This document shows positions 21,220 to 34,035 of a DNA stretch of 64,000 nt, one piece after another. Location of the stretch: the NCBI RefSeq assembly GCF_000275845.1, contig NW_006766885.1, positions 399,046-463,045 on the forward strand. Direction: 5' to 3'. Position numbers and translations under genes: made by a program. The notes under the pieces were generated by a model. The model searched no databases and was not told the origin of the DNA. It saw only the letters and a program-made list of their open reading frames with translations. Position 1 is the first letter of the stretch. The number at the start of each line of letters is the position of its first letter. Source of the DNA: Dichomitus squalens LYAD-421 SS1 (taxonomy: Eukaryota > Basidiomycota > Agaricomycetes > Polyporales > Polyporaceae).

Positions 21220-22918
21220 ATGACATCACCACAACCGACTGCGCCTGCATTACAACCCAAGCAGAACATGGTGTCCCCCTCGCACAAAGTGAAGATGGCA
21301 GAGCAGGAGCAGAGACCCACGGAAAAGCCTACGGAAAAGTGGTTGAGCCCCCAACTCTCGTCTTACTTTATCGCCGGAGGCATCGCAGGCGCCGCCTCGC
21401 GGACAGTGGTCAGTCCCTTGGAGAGACTGAAAATCATCCAGTGAGTCGCATGGTATCGCTTCAGGTGGTTGGTCGTGGATAGCGGGCACTCAACATGCGG
21501 TTGCGGACCGGAAGGCAAGTGCAACCTCCATCCTCGGACAGGCAGTATAAGGGCGTGTGGAACAGCCTTGTCCGCATGTGGAGGGAGGAAGGTTTCAAGG
21601 GCTTCATGAGGGGCAACGGTATCAACTGTTTGCGGATAATACCTTACAGGTGCGTCAATCCGTTATTCCCCCTTGTGCCGAACGAGGCTAGATTCACGCT
21701 TCCTGCAGCGCAGTCCAATTTACGACCTATGAGCAGCTCAAGAAAGTAAGTCAGCCGTATGGACGTATTGTGCGCTGCTCACGAATTCACTTGAGTCTTT
21801 CAGTGGTTCACCGGATACGGGAACAAACAGCTCGATACCCCGAAGCGGCTCTGCGCTGGCGCCCTCGCTGGAATCACTTCTGTCTGTGCGTATTCTAAGT
21901 CTTGCCGCTATGCTGTTCAATCCGTACAAAGGACTTCGTGCCTTGTGCATGTGAACACTTGCGCGCACGATCCATAAAGTCGCCCATGTCCAATTCCGAG
22001 CGTCTATGAACTGTTGCATCGCGGCCGTTCTGACTTTGCTCAGTCAGTACCCTCGACCGCTTTCACATCCTGTTGTCCAGAACGAACAGCATAGTCCGTC
22101 CCGCGCGGATCGTTTTGCGCACTCCGGAATTTTGCTGACATTCGCTATCTCATCAAACAGGCACAACATATCCATTAGATCTCGTTCGTTCGCGATTATC
22201 CATCGCGACGGCATCTATCCCCTTGCAAGCGGCGGCGGCGTCGACCTCGTCTTCGAAGGCCGCGCAATCAGCCCTGGCGTCGGCATACCATACAGCGTCT
22301 GCTACAACACGATTGACCACGCACTCAGTCTTTTCGCCACAGGATCTCACAGTATGGGGAATGACACTTAGGGTGATGAGAGAAGAAGGAGGAGTTAGAG
22401 CACTATATCGTGGACTGATACCGACGGCTATGGGCGTCGCGCCGTACGTTGGTGAGTGTGCTGAGCATGTGGAGATCCTCGTTCTCCCACGATCTGAGCT
22501 CACTCGCGATAGGTATCAACTTCGCCGCTTACGAGGCACTTCGAGCAATCATTACACCACCTGGGAAGAGCGGCGTGCATCGGAAGCTGGCATGCGGCGC
22601 GTTGGCCGGTTCGGTATCGCAAACCCTAACGTATCCGTTCGATGTTCTTCGGCGGAAGATGCAGGTGACAGGAATGAATATGCTCGGATACAAATACAAC
22701 GGTGCCCTGGATGCGCTTCAGCATATTATCCGGGACGAGGGCGTCAGAGGACTGTATAGAGGGCTCTGGCCGAATCTCCGTGAGTGTTTCATTGACTACG
22801 GTTGCGTCATGGGTAACAGCAGAGCTGATGGGAGCTACTTCCAGTGAAGGTTGCGCCGAGCATTGCCACGTCCTTCTTTACTTATGAGCTTGTGAAGGAG
22901 CTGCTGGGTGCTTCATGA
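21220..22918 (+). CDS. Mitochondrial carrier family protein, yeast YPR011C-like
   Basis: Exons 21220-21440, 21515-21649, 21709-21745, 21804-21885, 22161-22451, 22513-22779 and 22845-22918 join in phase to 368 residues. Three carrier repeats are visible, each with its signature: SPLERLKI, YPLDLVRSRL and YPFDVLRRKM. Each is followed by the second-helix motif (EEGFKGFMRGNG, EGGVRALYRGLIP, DEGVRGLYRGLWPN). The sequence between signatures, such as NGINCLRIIPYSAVQF, matches the yeast YPR011C group, which transports adenosine 5'-phosphosulfate and PAPS across the inner mitochondrial membrane. A Ser/Ala-rich insertion lies in repeat 2. Intron 4 is unusually long (275 nt) for this window, and intron 1 uses an AAG acceptor. 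Substrate assignment is by resemblance only. Confidence 0.88.
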
Positions 22919-23483
22919 CTATCAGGCGTAGTCTAGTTCGCACGCGGACGATGGCAGGCGTGAGAGGACCGGGGAGATGTCAGTGCGAATAGACTAGTAT
23001 TTGTTCTAGCGACCTTCTTTGCATGTTTTTATGGTCCCCCTGTAGATTATCATTACATTAGCAGACCCCCACTGTGTACAGGCATGATCAACAATTCGCT
23101 TTTGATTCGGGCCTGGCTGCGAACTGTGGGAATTCCGGAACCGAAACTTCGATTGTCCCATATCCGGCACTCCCGCCATACTCTCCTCCCCCCACATCCA
23201 CCTTCCACCCGTGCTGTCCTTCGCACACCTCTGCGACGGTCTAGGGTCTACTTATTCCTCTTATTGATGATCACCATCTCTGCTTAGGCGGCAGTCCAAC
23301 AGCAGTGAGTGTTCCTGGTCTGGCAGGGAAGGATCACCTCGCTGTGTCCTCGTTGCGCTGGCCCCACTTCCGTCTGTTATCTGACTTGTAATCCCCAGAC
23401 ATAGGCGTTGGCAGACTCCCATTGATTCTTCGGCCCACATATCATTATCGTTTTCGCCCTATTCTCGGCCTGCGTCTACCAAA
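22919..23483. other. Intergenic region
   Basis: This region holds the 3' UTR of the carrier gene and the promoter and pyrimidine-rich leader of the RhoGAP gene. No further gene seen. Confidence 0.5.
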
Positions 23484-26400
23484 ATGCCTGTCACGCCTTC
23501 GTCGCAGCCCCGGACCACGGATACCCATGCCCTGCCCAGCAGTGTATCCTCCAGTTCTTTGACGTCCTCGTTCTCCTCTTCGAGGGCGTCTTCCGACCTC
23601 CTCCCCGCAGCCCCGCCCTCTAGTTCAAGTCAGAGCGATATCTTAACATCTGATCGTTCCGTCTCCTCCCAAACCTCGTCCTCCAAGCCCCGCTTCTTCC
23701 CTCTTGCTCTTAACCCCGGCGCTGCTGCTGGCTCTCGTTCTAAGCCTCCGTCCACCATGGGTCAAAGCCAAGCTCGGCCCGCAGCGCCGAGTCCCCCACC
23801 ACTGTCGCCGGCCCCCAGCACCACGTCTAGTGCCAGTAATCGACTGAAGCGCGCGTGGGCCGGCCGGAGGAAGAAGTCGGAAGATATCAGCGCGATGTTC
23901 ACGTCGACGGACAGGACGGGGAGGGAGAGCGACTGGGAGGGAGCTGCGACGAGGGCCCCGCCATCAGCGATGCCCAATTTCGGTGAGCTGAAATTGGAGC
24001 GACCTCCATCGCGTGGAGGGGGTGGGCCGAAGCTTCTAAATCTTCCGAGTGTCTTTGGTGGCCGGAAAGCGAGCCTGCAGAAGCCGCTGCCGCAGCCGGT
24101 CCCGGACTTGCGTTCGCCCCCGCCACCCCCGCCTCCACCGAAACCTGCGGCCGCAGCACCGGTGACGAGACTACAGACTGCTCCCGTTCGATCGTCGAGC
24201 CGTGCGAGGTCATCCGAGGCCGCGGATTCAGGTGCGTTCGTTGCTACGGAAGCCGCCCCAAGCGCGCATGACGCCGACAAGGTCAAGGAGACCAAGGAGG
24301 ACTGGCGGAAGAGCGACGCGACGATGGCTAGCCATAGCACGATCCGTCCAGGCGCACTGTCTGGAAACCGGTCACCACGTCCGGTATCCCTCGCGGAATC
24401 CTCGCATTCCGGGAACACGATCGTACCGCCTGTCAACAAGCGACTGAGCGCGCTCATCACTGACGCCGAGTTTACCATGTTCGAAGAGACGGATGGCACG
24501 GTATCGGAATGTGAAACGAGTTCTAGACACCCCGCATCAGGCCGTCCGTCGCCGACTGGCTCGCTGAAGGCTCGCAACCGTCGGTCGGCGTCACTTAGCT
24601 TAGTGCCATCCCGTACGTCTGGCAAGTCGTCGCCTCCTGTAATTTCTCAGTCGCGCAACTTCACCGACGCCCCGCTTTCCACGACCCGCGATACGCCGAC
24701 CTTGACACGTACTGCAGCGGCAGGCATCATATCTCCTGTCACATCGCCCGGCTCAACTCAGACCACAGGTAACGATATTCGTGGTCGCCTTGCAGCCTGG
24801 ACTGCTGTGCCAGCCATCGCCACCCCTCCACCTCCGCATGCCCAAGTCGAACGCCCGCTCCCTAACCTTCCACCACCACAACCTCGTCGACAACCCGGCG
24901 CATTCATTCCTCCGCCAGTCAACCCTACGTTCCGACAAACTGCAGTAAGCATGACCGGTAGCCTCGCGCCAGCCGCTGGTCTCGCGATGGGCTTCGGCAA
25001 GCGGGCCGTCGAGAAGGTCGGGCGTGCCTGGGGAGGTCTCACATCTAGCGCCTCGAATCACTCTGGTTACTCGTCCTCATCGTCTACGGGCATGTCCGAT
25101 AGCGCTTCGGTATATGCTCCCTCACACCATTCCGGCCCGACTGGTCGGAAAGGCAGGCGGAAGGCTCCGCACGCTTTCTCCAATGCGTCCAGCATCTCGT
25201 CACTTACTTCATCGTCTTCCGAAGACCATTTTGTGCCCCCGGGTCCGCATCTCGGAAGACGGCTCCGCGGTCCTAAGCTCTCAAGCTCCGGCTTGAGCAT
25301 CGTGGGCGGTCTTCTGTTTAAGAGGGATCTGCGCTCGGCCGTCCGTGAGACGGCGATCGACGCTGTCTCAACACGGTTGGCGAGCGGAGAGGAGCAGGCG
25401 GAGGTTTTCGGTTTCCGACCGCTGGAGTCCAGGTCACTGCCGGCACTGGTTGTTCGTTGTGCACAGCACATCTTACGTTGGGGCATTCAGGAGGAGGGTC
25501 TATTCCGGTACGTCCGCCATTTCCATGCTGTCGAGATGGGCTGAGGATCGAGCCGTATGACATCTTAGAATCAGCGGGCGGTCGTCTCATGTGGCGAAGT
25601 TGCGTTCAGAGTTTGACGCGGGTGAGTATCACCGACTCAGGTCTGAGCTTCATTGATTAAGCTTCGCACAGGCTGCGATTATAACCTGATCGAAGCGGAC
25701 CCCAGCGATCTCGACCCGCATGCCGTCTCTTCCATCTTCAAGACCTTCTTGCGTGAACGTGAGTGGTGCACGTTTGGTTCGAGATTGCTGGAGCTGACGA
25801 CTGCTTGTAGTTCCTGCGCCGATCTTGACAACGGACTTGCTGCACTACTTTGAATCCGCTTTGGCAGACGAGCATGGCCGGCGGATCGAGGACGTCACAC
25901 AGCAACCACTGCCCTCTCACCCTACGCCTGGACTCCGGAAGCCTCCGTCTCTTTCAACGCTGGCTATGCCCACTTTCGCTGGCGTTCGCGTCATCTCTGA
26001 GGCTCAACGCACTGCGTTTTCTTGGCTGATCTCCCAGCTACCTCAAGAGAATCGTGACTTGATCTTCACAGTCGTGGAGCTCATCAAAGCCACTGCGGGG
26101 CGCAGTAAAGAGACGAAGATGCCTCTTGGTAATCTAATGTTGGTGTTTTGCCCCAGTCTCAATATGAGTCCCTCTCTACTGCGGGTCTTGTGCGAAGTCG
26201 AAGGAATTTGGGACGGACCGCCTGCTCAACCAGCCGTCTTGCAGGCGGTCCAGGAGGCGACTGGCAACAGCCCGGTTGTTGAGGCCCCCGCTCCTCAACA
26301 CTCGCGCTCAGTATCGAGAACCATGACGCCCTCGATCGACTTGCGTCTGCCAGTGATCGAGTTGGATGACGTGCCTGACAACAATACAAAGGACAGTCCT

Positions 26401-27411
26401 GACGATGCTGCGTCCTTTGTTTCTGCGCTGGAGCGGACTTCCAACGGCCCATCCCGCACACCCAGTCCCCTCATCTACGGCTCTACCGTCCCTCCTTTGT
26501 CTTCCTCCGACTCCCTTGACTCCTCTTCCGTCTCTGAAGAATTGGTGTCTCCCGACCCTCCATCCGCGCGAGACGCCGGCGACAGCAAGTCCCTCGCATC
26601 GGCCAACTCCCTAGCAATCCCAGACACGTCACCGTCGTTCATCTCTCCTCGCACCAAGATTGCCGTCCCATTCCCGTCTGCTGGTGGTAGCGTTCCTCAC
26701 TCTCCAATCAAACCTACTGCGCTGTCCCACAAGAAGTCTTTCACGCTTCTCTCCTTTCCCCACCTCCGCTCGGAGTCAGCCCCCAATGTCACCACTGAAG
26801 ATGAGCAGTTGTCTCCGAACGGTCCGCTGCGGCGCGTCAAGCGACCGTCATTGCACCTGCTCTTCACCAAGAAGTCGACGTCCTCGCTGCCGTCCGCCAC
26901 GGGCTCTTCAGGCAACACCTCTGCGGTCTCCCTTAGCGCCAGCAGCGCCTGCGCGACCGCCACCAGCACTCGACCTGCTATCCATTTCGCGAGCTCGCCC
27001 CCTCGATTGGATACCTCTATCTCCTCTTCGCCTATCGAGTTGGGGTTTCAAGCGAATGTGAATCAGCTGAGGGGAACTCGGGAGGTCTCGAGCACCGTTC
27101 GCTCGGCGCCCGCTACGGTCGTGGACCCCCTGAAGCTAGACGTCCCCGCTCTTAGCCAGCGCTCAGACTCTGGCGGATCGTCCGTCTTCTCTACCCCTCA
27201 GTCGACACCTATCGCAGACTTCTATCGCGGTCGAACGACATCACTCTTTCTTCCTGACACCGCCGGTGAGCTTGCGCCACCACAGCAGCGGGCGCGCTCG
27301 GCGTCGCAGGCGTCGGATACGCCATCGATCGATGTCGACGTTGCGGAGATGCAGGACGACTGGACGCGGAGCGTGCTGCTCGCTGCAGAAGCGAGCGGAG
27401 AAGCGTCGTAG
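23484..27411 (+). CDS. RhoGAP-domain GTPase-activating protein
   Basis: Exons 23484-25507, 25569-25621, 25672-25758 and 25811-27411 give 1254 residues. About 630 disordered, Ser/Pro-rich residues precede the RhoGAP domain (about 640-850), which shows VFGFRPLESR, the arginine-finger motif GLFRISGRSSHVAKL, then FLRELPAPILTTDLLHYF and TKMPLGNLMLVFCPSLN. Such proteins switch off Rho, Rac or Cdc42 GTPases at sites of polar growth. The codon of the putative arginine finger (R675) is split by the first intron. The 400-residue tail is again Ser/Pro-rich, with many SP sites. No PH, PX, LIM or FCH domain is visible, so it is not a clear orthologue of Bem3 or Rga1; a Sac7-like role is possible. A CDC24-type GEF lies 8 kb away on the other strand. 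Confidence 0.87.
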
Positions 27412-28482
27412 ACGTTTTTCCTCTTCCTAGCCACGTCTGCGGCAGCGGGGGCTGTATCCACCACCCGCCAGCGTCTCGACAGGACGCCTCGGTTGGGTTG
27501 CATGTACATAGGATGCACGCCTCGCAGCTGGCTCTGCAAGTGCCGGCGTGCCGGCGCTGCATGCGTGCATCTTGTCAAACCTTTCTTGCTTCGCCGTCTG
27601 GCCATTCGCACGGGGCGGGGCCGGGGTACCCGTCCGTACACATATAGCTCTTGCGCTTTTGGGCGTACCATGGACATCCGTTCAGTCGTTCGTTCCGTTA
27701 CTTATACTGCGAGCCTGTCGCCCCTGTTGTCTCCCTTTACTTCTGATGCTCTGGCCCTGCCCTCTACGATCTGCGATCTGCGCTCGCCCACAGTGTCTTC
27801 TCACATCCGCTGTTGGGTCGCCCGCTCTACAATTTACACGGTACCACCCGCACAACGCCAACAGGGTCACAACGCCCGCATGCCGCCGATGAGACCCAGT
27901 CAATCGCCCTCGCCATGTCCCGACCCATATCATTCACTTTCTCGCACCAGCAGCTAGCCAGCGTAACGTCTGTGTCGTCGCACTTATGACATTACTTAAC
28001 TAATATTACAATCTATCGCCTATCAATCTATCGGTCGTCTACTCTTTCATTGTGAGCGTCTAAGTGAATTGAAGACTCTACCGGCACTCCGAGATGAGCC
28101 TATTCTAGCTCTTCGCGTAGATGCGATACGAGGCCGACCCTGGAAGCGGCTAGCAGCTGGCTTGTCCTGGCGAAGACTGGGGCTGAGATACAGGGTGGGT
28201 GCCCGCGTGTGAGGCCAAGTACGTACAACTGACGAGGACGACGTCGCGGGAGGCTACGCCGAGTGCGATTGGCCGTCAAGAGCCCGGGCACGATGGCGAA
28301 GAGAATGACGTCACAGCGAAACGTGACAGAACGCGTCGCGTCTGCGCGAGACCGGCCTTGGAGCGAACAGAGGCGCCCGGCGGCGAGTATTAGAGAATTC
28401 CATCTCAACATGGGGCTCGAGCATCTCCCCCACCCCTTCATCCCCTCCCCGTCACCCCCAGTCCCTTTTCCCGCTGCCCGCC
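27412..28482. other. Intergenic region, about 1.07 kb
   Basis: This region lies between the RhoGAP gene and the glucosidase gene, both on the plus strand. It is CT-rich in parts. The small ORFs on both strands look random. Nothing supported. Confidence 0.5.
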
Positions 28483-31400
28483 ATGTCGCAGCAGAACACC
28501 CCTTTGAAGAAGCTCCAGGCGAGGATCTTCCGTGGCCAGAACGGCGACGCAGACGGCGACGACAAGGCCACAAAGACTGGCGATGGCGCCTCCGCCGCCG
28601 GCCTCACTATCAACATACCCAATCCCGTCCTCACGGGCACTACACAGAACGGGCCCGATCCGCCTAAGATGCCCACGGAGCAGACGCCTCCCAAGCAGTC
28701 CCACCCGGACGTCGACACCAGGCCGTTCCGCCAGAGGATCGCCGAGAAGCTCGGCGAAAACTATCATGGTACGGAGCGTTTCCGCCTAGATCAGGACAAC
28801 AAGAAGGAACGCCATTGGAAGCGGTGGGGTCCTTATCTAAGCGACAGGCAATGGGTGCGTCGCTTTGTTCTATCGGCTACGGACTCTGGGGAACGCGTCG
28901 CTAACGCTAGTCGTTTCGCGGGACCGACGCGTGTGCGCGCATAGGCGACGGTGCGCGAAGACTACTCCGCGAACGGTGACGCTTGGAGCCACTTCCCGCA
29001 CGAGCACGCCCGGTCGCGTGTCTACCGGTGGGGCGAGGACGGTATCGCCGGCATATCCGACAACCATCAGCGGGTCTGCTTCTCGCTCTCCTTGTGGAAT
29101 GGTGAGGATCGCATCCTGAAGGAGCGCCTTTTTGGCGTGACCGGGCACCAGGGAAACCATGGCGAGGACGTCAAGGAGCTGTACTACTACCTGGACTCGA
29201 CTCCGACCCACTCGTACATGAAGTTCTTGTACAAGTACCCGCAGAAGGCCTTCCCGTACGAAGAGCTCGTCCGCGAAAACGTGAACCGCGACCGTGACGT
29301 CTCGGAGTTCGAAATACTGGATACGGATGCGTTCGATGATGACCGGTATTGGGACGTCTTCATGGAGGTGTGTGTTTTCCTTTCGTGACGTCAGTAGAAC
29401 TTACGCCGTTCCGCAGTACGCGAAAGACGAGCAGGACCCAGAGAGCATCTACGTTCGCATCACCTCCTACAACCGTGGACCCGAGCCCGCCACTCTTCAT
29501 GTGATTCCCCAGTTCTGGTTCCCGAACACTTGGTCGTGGTCCGAGGACCATCCTCCTAAGCCGTCAATGTGGGCCTCGGGGGACGGCGTGATCACGGCAC
29601 AGCACTCTACCCTTGGAAAATATCATCTGTACTGTCTTCCCTCGCCACCTCCTGTCAACAGCCAAGGGGAGCTCCTGGTGGGCGACAGCGGCGAACCTGA
29701 GGCGGTCGAGGCAGACCTGCTGTTTACTGAGAACAACACCAACTACAATCGCTTGTATGGTGGCAACAACGAGACACCATACGTCAAGGACGCGTTCCAC
29801 GACCATATCATACCCTCGCATCGTCCCAAAGGCGACGAAGACGGACATCCTGGCTTCTTCCATACCAAGATCCGCTCCAGTTACGCGAGACAACAGAACG
29901 GACGCAATGATGAGACCCCCAGCTCTGAAGAGGAACAAGGCCCCCGCACCCCGTTCCCCGCTGGTCCGTCCTACGTCAACCCTGCCAAGCGTGGCACCAA
30001 ATCCGCGGCGCATTACGTCTTTCACGATGTACCCCCACGCGGAGGCTGCGCAGTCGTCCGCCTGAAGCTCACGCCCCGCACTCCCCGGACTGATCCCAGC
30101 ATCGAGGACGAGGGTATCTTCGATGAGACGGTCGAAGAGCGGCGCAAGGAGGCAGACGAGTTCTACGCTGGGCTCGTCATGGGCCCCATCAGCGATGATC
30201 TCAAGCAAATCATGCGTCAGGCTCTGGCCGGTATGTTGTGGACGAAGCAGTTCTACCAGTTCATCCAAAAGGATTGGCTTAAGGGTGACCCCGCTCAGCC
30301 TCCGCCACCGCCTGAGCGCAAGTACATCAGGAATAGGGTACGTTTAAACGCATCGACCATGGGTTCCCACATGCTCATGAACAACCACGGCAGGATTGGA
30401 AACATTTGTACATCGCGGACATCCTGTCTATGCCCGACAAGTGCGTCCTCGGAAATGTATGCGCTCATGTCTTTGGCTGATTTCCACATCAAGGTGGGAA
30501 TACCCATTCTTCGCCGCATGGGACACAGCGTTCCACTGCATCCCTCTCGCGGTGGTCGACCCAACTTTCGCGAAGAAGCAGCTCGATCTGCTGACACGCG
30601 AGTGGTATATGAAGCCTGATGGCCAGATTCCAGCCTACGAGTGGAACTTTGGCGACGTCAACCCACCGGTGCACGCATGGTGAGTGACAATTACGTGGTC
30701 AAGGAAGCACATGTCCTCACTTTCGGTCAGGGCCACGTTCCGTGTGTTCAAGATTGAGCGCAAGTTGTACGGCCGCGAGGACGTGCAATTTTTGGAGCGC
30801 GTCTTCCAGAAACTGCTTCTGAACTTCACCTGGTAGGCGAAAACAAATTTGTGAACTTTGGTTTACGCTGATTGGTGAACGGGGCGATAGGTGGGTGAAC
30901 CGGAAGGACCAGGGCGGCAACAACGTGTTTGAGGGTGGCTTCCTGGGTCTCGACAACATCGGCGTGTTCAACCGCTCGGAGCCTCTCCCCACTGGTGGCA
31001 CCTTGCGCCAGGCCGACGGAACGGCATGGATGGCGTTCTACAGCTTGAACATGTGAGCCTCCAAAATCCGAAATCATATGTCTGATATCGCTCTTTCTCA
31101 CACTCATGTCCGCGGTCCGCTCGACAGGCTGAGCATCGCGCTGGAGCTCGCGAAGCACAATGAGGTGTACGAGGACATCGCGTCCAAGTTCTTCGAGCAC
31201 TTCATCTTCATCTCAGACGCGATGACGTTCCGCGGCGGGAGCGGGGACGACGACGAGTTCAGCCTGTGGAACGAGGAGGACGGGATGTACTATGACGCGA
31301 TCCAGTTCGACAACGGGCACTCGATGCAGCTGCCGGTGAGCAGCTTGGTGGGGCTGATCCCATTGTATGCGACGCTCGTGCTGGAGCCGGCGACGGTGAA

Positions 31401-32778
31401 TCGGTTTCCGGGATTCAAGAAGCGTTTGGAGTGGTTCATGGATAACAGGCCGGAGATGTCGGAGCGGAACATGGCAAACATGAAGGGTGCGTCGGTGCCG
31501 GCTGATGAATTGAGATGGTCATTGGAGTTGACCTTCGTTCTTACAGCGCGTGGTCGTGGCGAGCGTCGCTTGTTGGCTCTCGCGAGCAAAGAACGCTTGG
31601 TCAAGATCTTGGAGAAGATGCTTGACGAAGACGAGTTCTTTAGCGAGCACGGGATCCGCTCGTAAGTGACATCTAGGGTCATGATGCAAGCATAGATAAT
31701 CACGTTCATCATATGACGTTTAGGCTGTCCAAGAGACACAAGGATCATCCTTGGGGGATGGACGTTAATGGCGAACGGTATGAAGTGAACTACTGGCCGG
31801 GAGACTCCAAGTCGGGCATGTTCGGCGGGAACTCGAATTGGCGTGGTCCCATCTGTAAGCGGCTTCTATGCCCCACTGTTCCATGCTCGCCGTGCTGAGC
31901 CCGCATCTGCCAGGGCTCGCGGTCAACTTCCTCCTCATCGAGAGTCTGCAGCGCTTCTATCAGTTCTACGGCGACGACGTTCAGGTTAGTCCGAGATGCC
32001 ATCGTAAGAACACCCGGCGTTTGCAATGACATCTCACACTCGTGGGTCGTCGTCCACAGGTGGAATGCCCGACGGGGAGCGGAGATTACATGAACCTGGT
32101 GCAGGTCGCAGAAGAGATCCAGCACAGGATTATCCACATCTTCGGGCGAGACGTGGAGGGCAAGCGCGCCGCCAACGGCGGCAATCCCAAACTCGACCAC
32201 GACCCGCACTTCCGCGACTATGTCTGGTTTTATGAGGTGCGTCCTGCCTCGATGTGTCGCGTTAGACATTGATGGACGCGCGGACGCTGATACATTGGCC
32301 TTGCGTGGCAGTATTTCCATGCGGACGACGGGAGGGGTCTTGGGGCGTCGCATCAGACGGGATGGTGAGCATCATTCTGTCTGTTTGAGTTTGTTGCAGG
32401 CTCGCTGCTGAAATGCTTCCAAAGGTCCGGACTGGTGGCGTATCATATCTTGCAGAGCGGGGCGACATGCAGGCTGCCCAGAACCCCAAAGAGTGAGTAC
32501 CTCGCTAAGTATGCTCGGTATAAAGTTCCTGGCGCTGATCGTCATCATCATCTGCTCAGCTCCTCGCAGTCTTGCGCACCATTACTTCGATGTACGTCGC
32601 TGGTTCCCTTCCGTTCTTCTTGGCGCTACGTGCTCACTGCCATCTCGGTTTTCCTTCTCCCTTGCAGGACACCATGGACCCGCAGTCAGAGTATGGCGAC
32701 GAGACGCAGTCGCTGTACAGCGCATACAGCGCGGCGGACTTGAACACTCTTGGTGATATATCCCCAGATGCCTTATAG
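28483..32778 (+). CDS. GH63-type (MGH1-like) glucosidase, probably cytosolic
   Basis: Fifteen exons: 28483-28854, 28945-29367, 29417-30337, 30394-30440, 30494-30679, 30731-30832, 30891-31052, 31128-31661, 31724-31854, 31914-31984, 32060-32236, 32312-32364, 32400-32492, 32570-32591 and 32668-32778, giving 1134 residues. No signal peptide is present, unlike ER glucosidase I. Family-wide motifs are [50 protein letters not shown] (Asp of an (alpha/alpha)6 barrel), [17 protein letters not shown] and [17 protein letters not shown]. These match the large bacterial and fungal glucosidases of GH63 that act on small glucosides; the natural substrate here is unknown. After NPKE an exact GTGAGT donor overlaps a TGA stop. 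Splicing there adds two short exons and a 44-residue acidic tail, and retaining it ends the protein at NPKE. Confidence 0.87.
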
Positions 32779-33145
32779 GCGCATAGAGCTAGAGCTCCGG
32801 CGCCGTTCCCAGCGTCCCCACAAGCCTCATCATACACGTACAAGTTCTCAACGATTCTTAGATTCTCATATAGCATTCCTGTCTCCCTCTGACTCCCAGA
32901 TCCTGTACCTCGGATAGCGCCGCATTATGGCTATAGCATGCCCTCGCGTCAGCATGAGACATCGCATCAATTTGTATACGTAGAAACATGGTTCAGGCAT
33001 TCACGGATGGGCGCAATACATAGACTGCACGACCTTCTATATATACAGTTTGAAGTTTATCTCGTGAAACGAGTTGCGGCCGAGATGGGTGCGGGGCGAT
33101 GGGCGCGCACCGACTTGATACCCAACCATCACCACTAACGTCAGG
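32779..33145. other. Intergenic region
   Basis: A short gap between two plus-strand genes, with a TATATATACAG element near 33040-33050, about 100 nt before the lipocalin-like start. Nothing else seen. Confidence 0.5.
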
Positions 33146-34035
33146 ATGACGGTAGAATCAGCCGCGGGTGAAATCGTGTTGCATCCCCCAAATGCCCACA
33201 ACCCACCTATTGAGTTAGACCTCGAGAAGTTCATGGGCAAATGGTTCGTAAATTGCATGTTCTGTCCCGGAGCGGCGATAGAGCGTTGACGAGGATCATG
33301 CATAGGTACGTCATACACTCAACGCTGCCCCTCTGGAAGGTACGTACGATCTTTCTATTATCTGTCCACAGGACGCCTGCGTCCTTCGGACATGCCCCGA
33401 ATCTCAAATCATCGACCTCAGTGCAGTGCCCCCCATGACTAACAATTGTGTAGTCTAGGAAAGATGTCACGATCACGTACGCGCTGAAGACATCTCCATC
33501 CGAGGAGACAGTCAAGTTCGATGACATAGTCGAGTACCGCTCGAAATCCGACCCCCCTACCTCCTCGCGCTCTCGCGTCGTCGGCATCGACACGCTCATC
33601 TCCAGCCCCGATACCAACGCCCCACCGGCCTCCTCGGCGGCGCGTTCTGGGCCCCTTGGCGGCAGTGACGCCCCGTCTACTGGCAGTGCGCCCGCCGACG
33701 CCGCCGTCGCCACAAGCAACAAGTCCGCCCAGACGCGGTACAAGTGGCGCGGCAAGGGCTGGTTGGTGATTGCCTCCTCGCGCTGGCAGCTCCTGGGCTG
33801 CAGCGCCGACCCGTCGCCTGAGAACGCCGCCGCGTGGGCTGTGACGTACTTCGAGAAGACGTTGTTCACGCCTGCGGGGCTCGACATCTACTCGCGCACG
33901 GCGGCGGGGCTCCCGGCAGACGTTGTGGCGGAGATCGTCGAGAAGGCGAAAGGGCTGGGCGGGGACGTCGCGAAGCTCGCGGAGGGCTTCTTTGAAGTCG
34001 AGCGGAGTGGGGTTGACGGGAAAGGTACAATATGA
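33146..34035 (+). CDS. Lipocalin-like protein
   Basis: Exons 33146-33243, 33306-33339 and 33454-34035 give 237 residues. The start of a lipocalin barrel is clear: LDLEKFMGKWYVIHSTLPLW contains the G-x-W motif (W33) and is followed by SRKDVTITYALK and VKFDDIVEYRSK strands. The later strands RYKWRGKGWLVIASSRWQLLGC complete a calycin-type pattern. A disordered Ser/Pro/Ala segment of about 60 residues interrupts the barrel between strands. No signal peptide is seen, so it is probably intracellular. Lipocalins bind small hydrophobic ligands; the ligand here is unknown. The W codon spans the first intron, whose donor is the weak GTTCGT. The more obvious donor four bases on (GTAAAT) breaks the frame. 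Confidence 0.72.
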
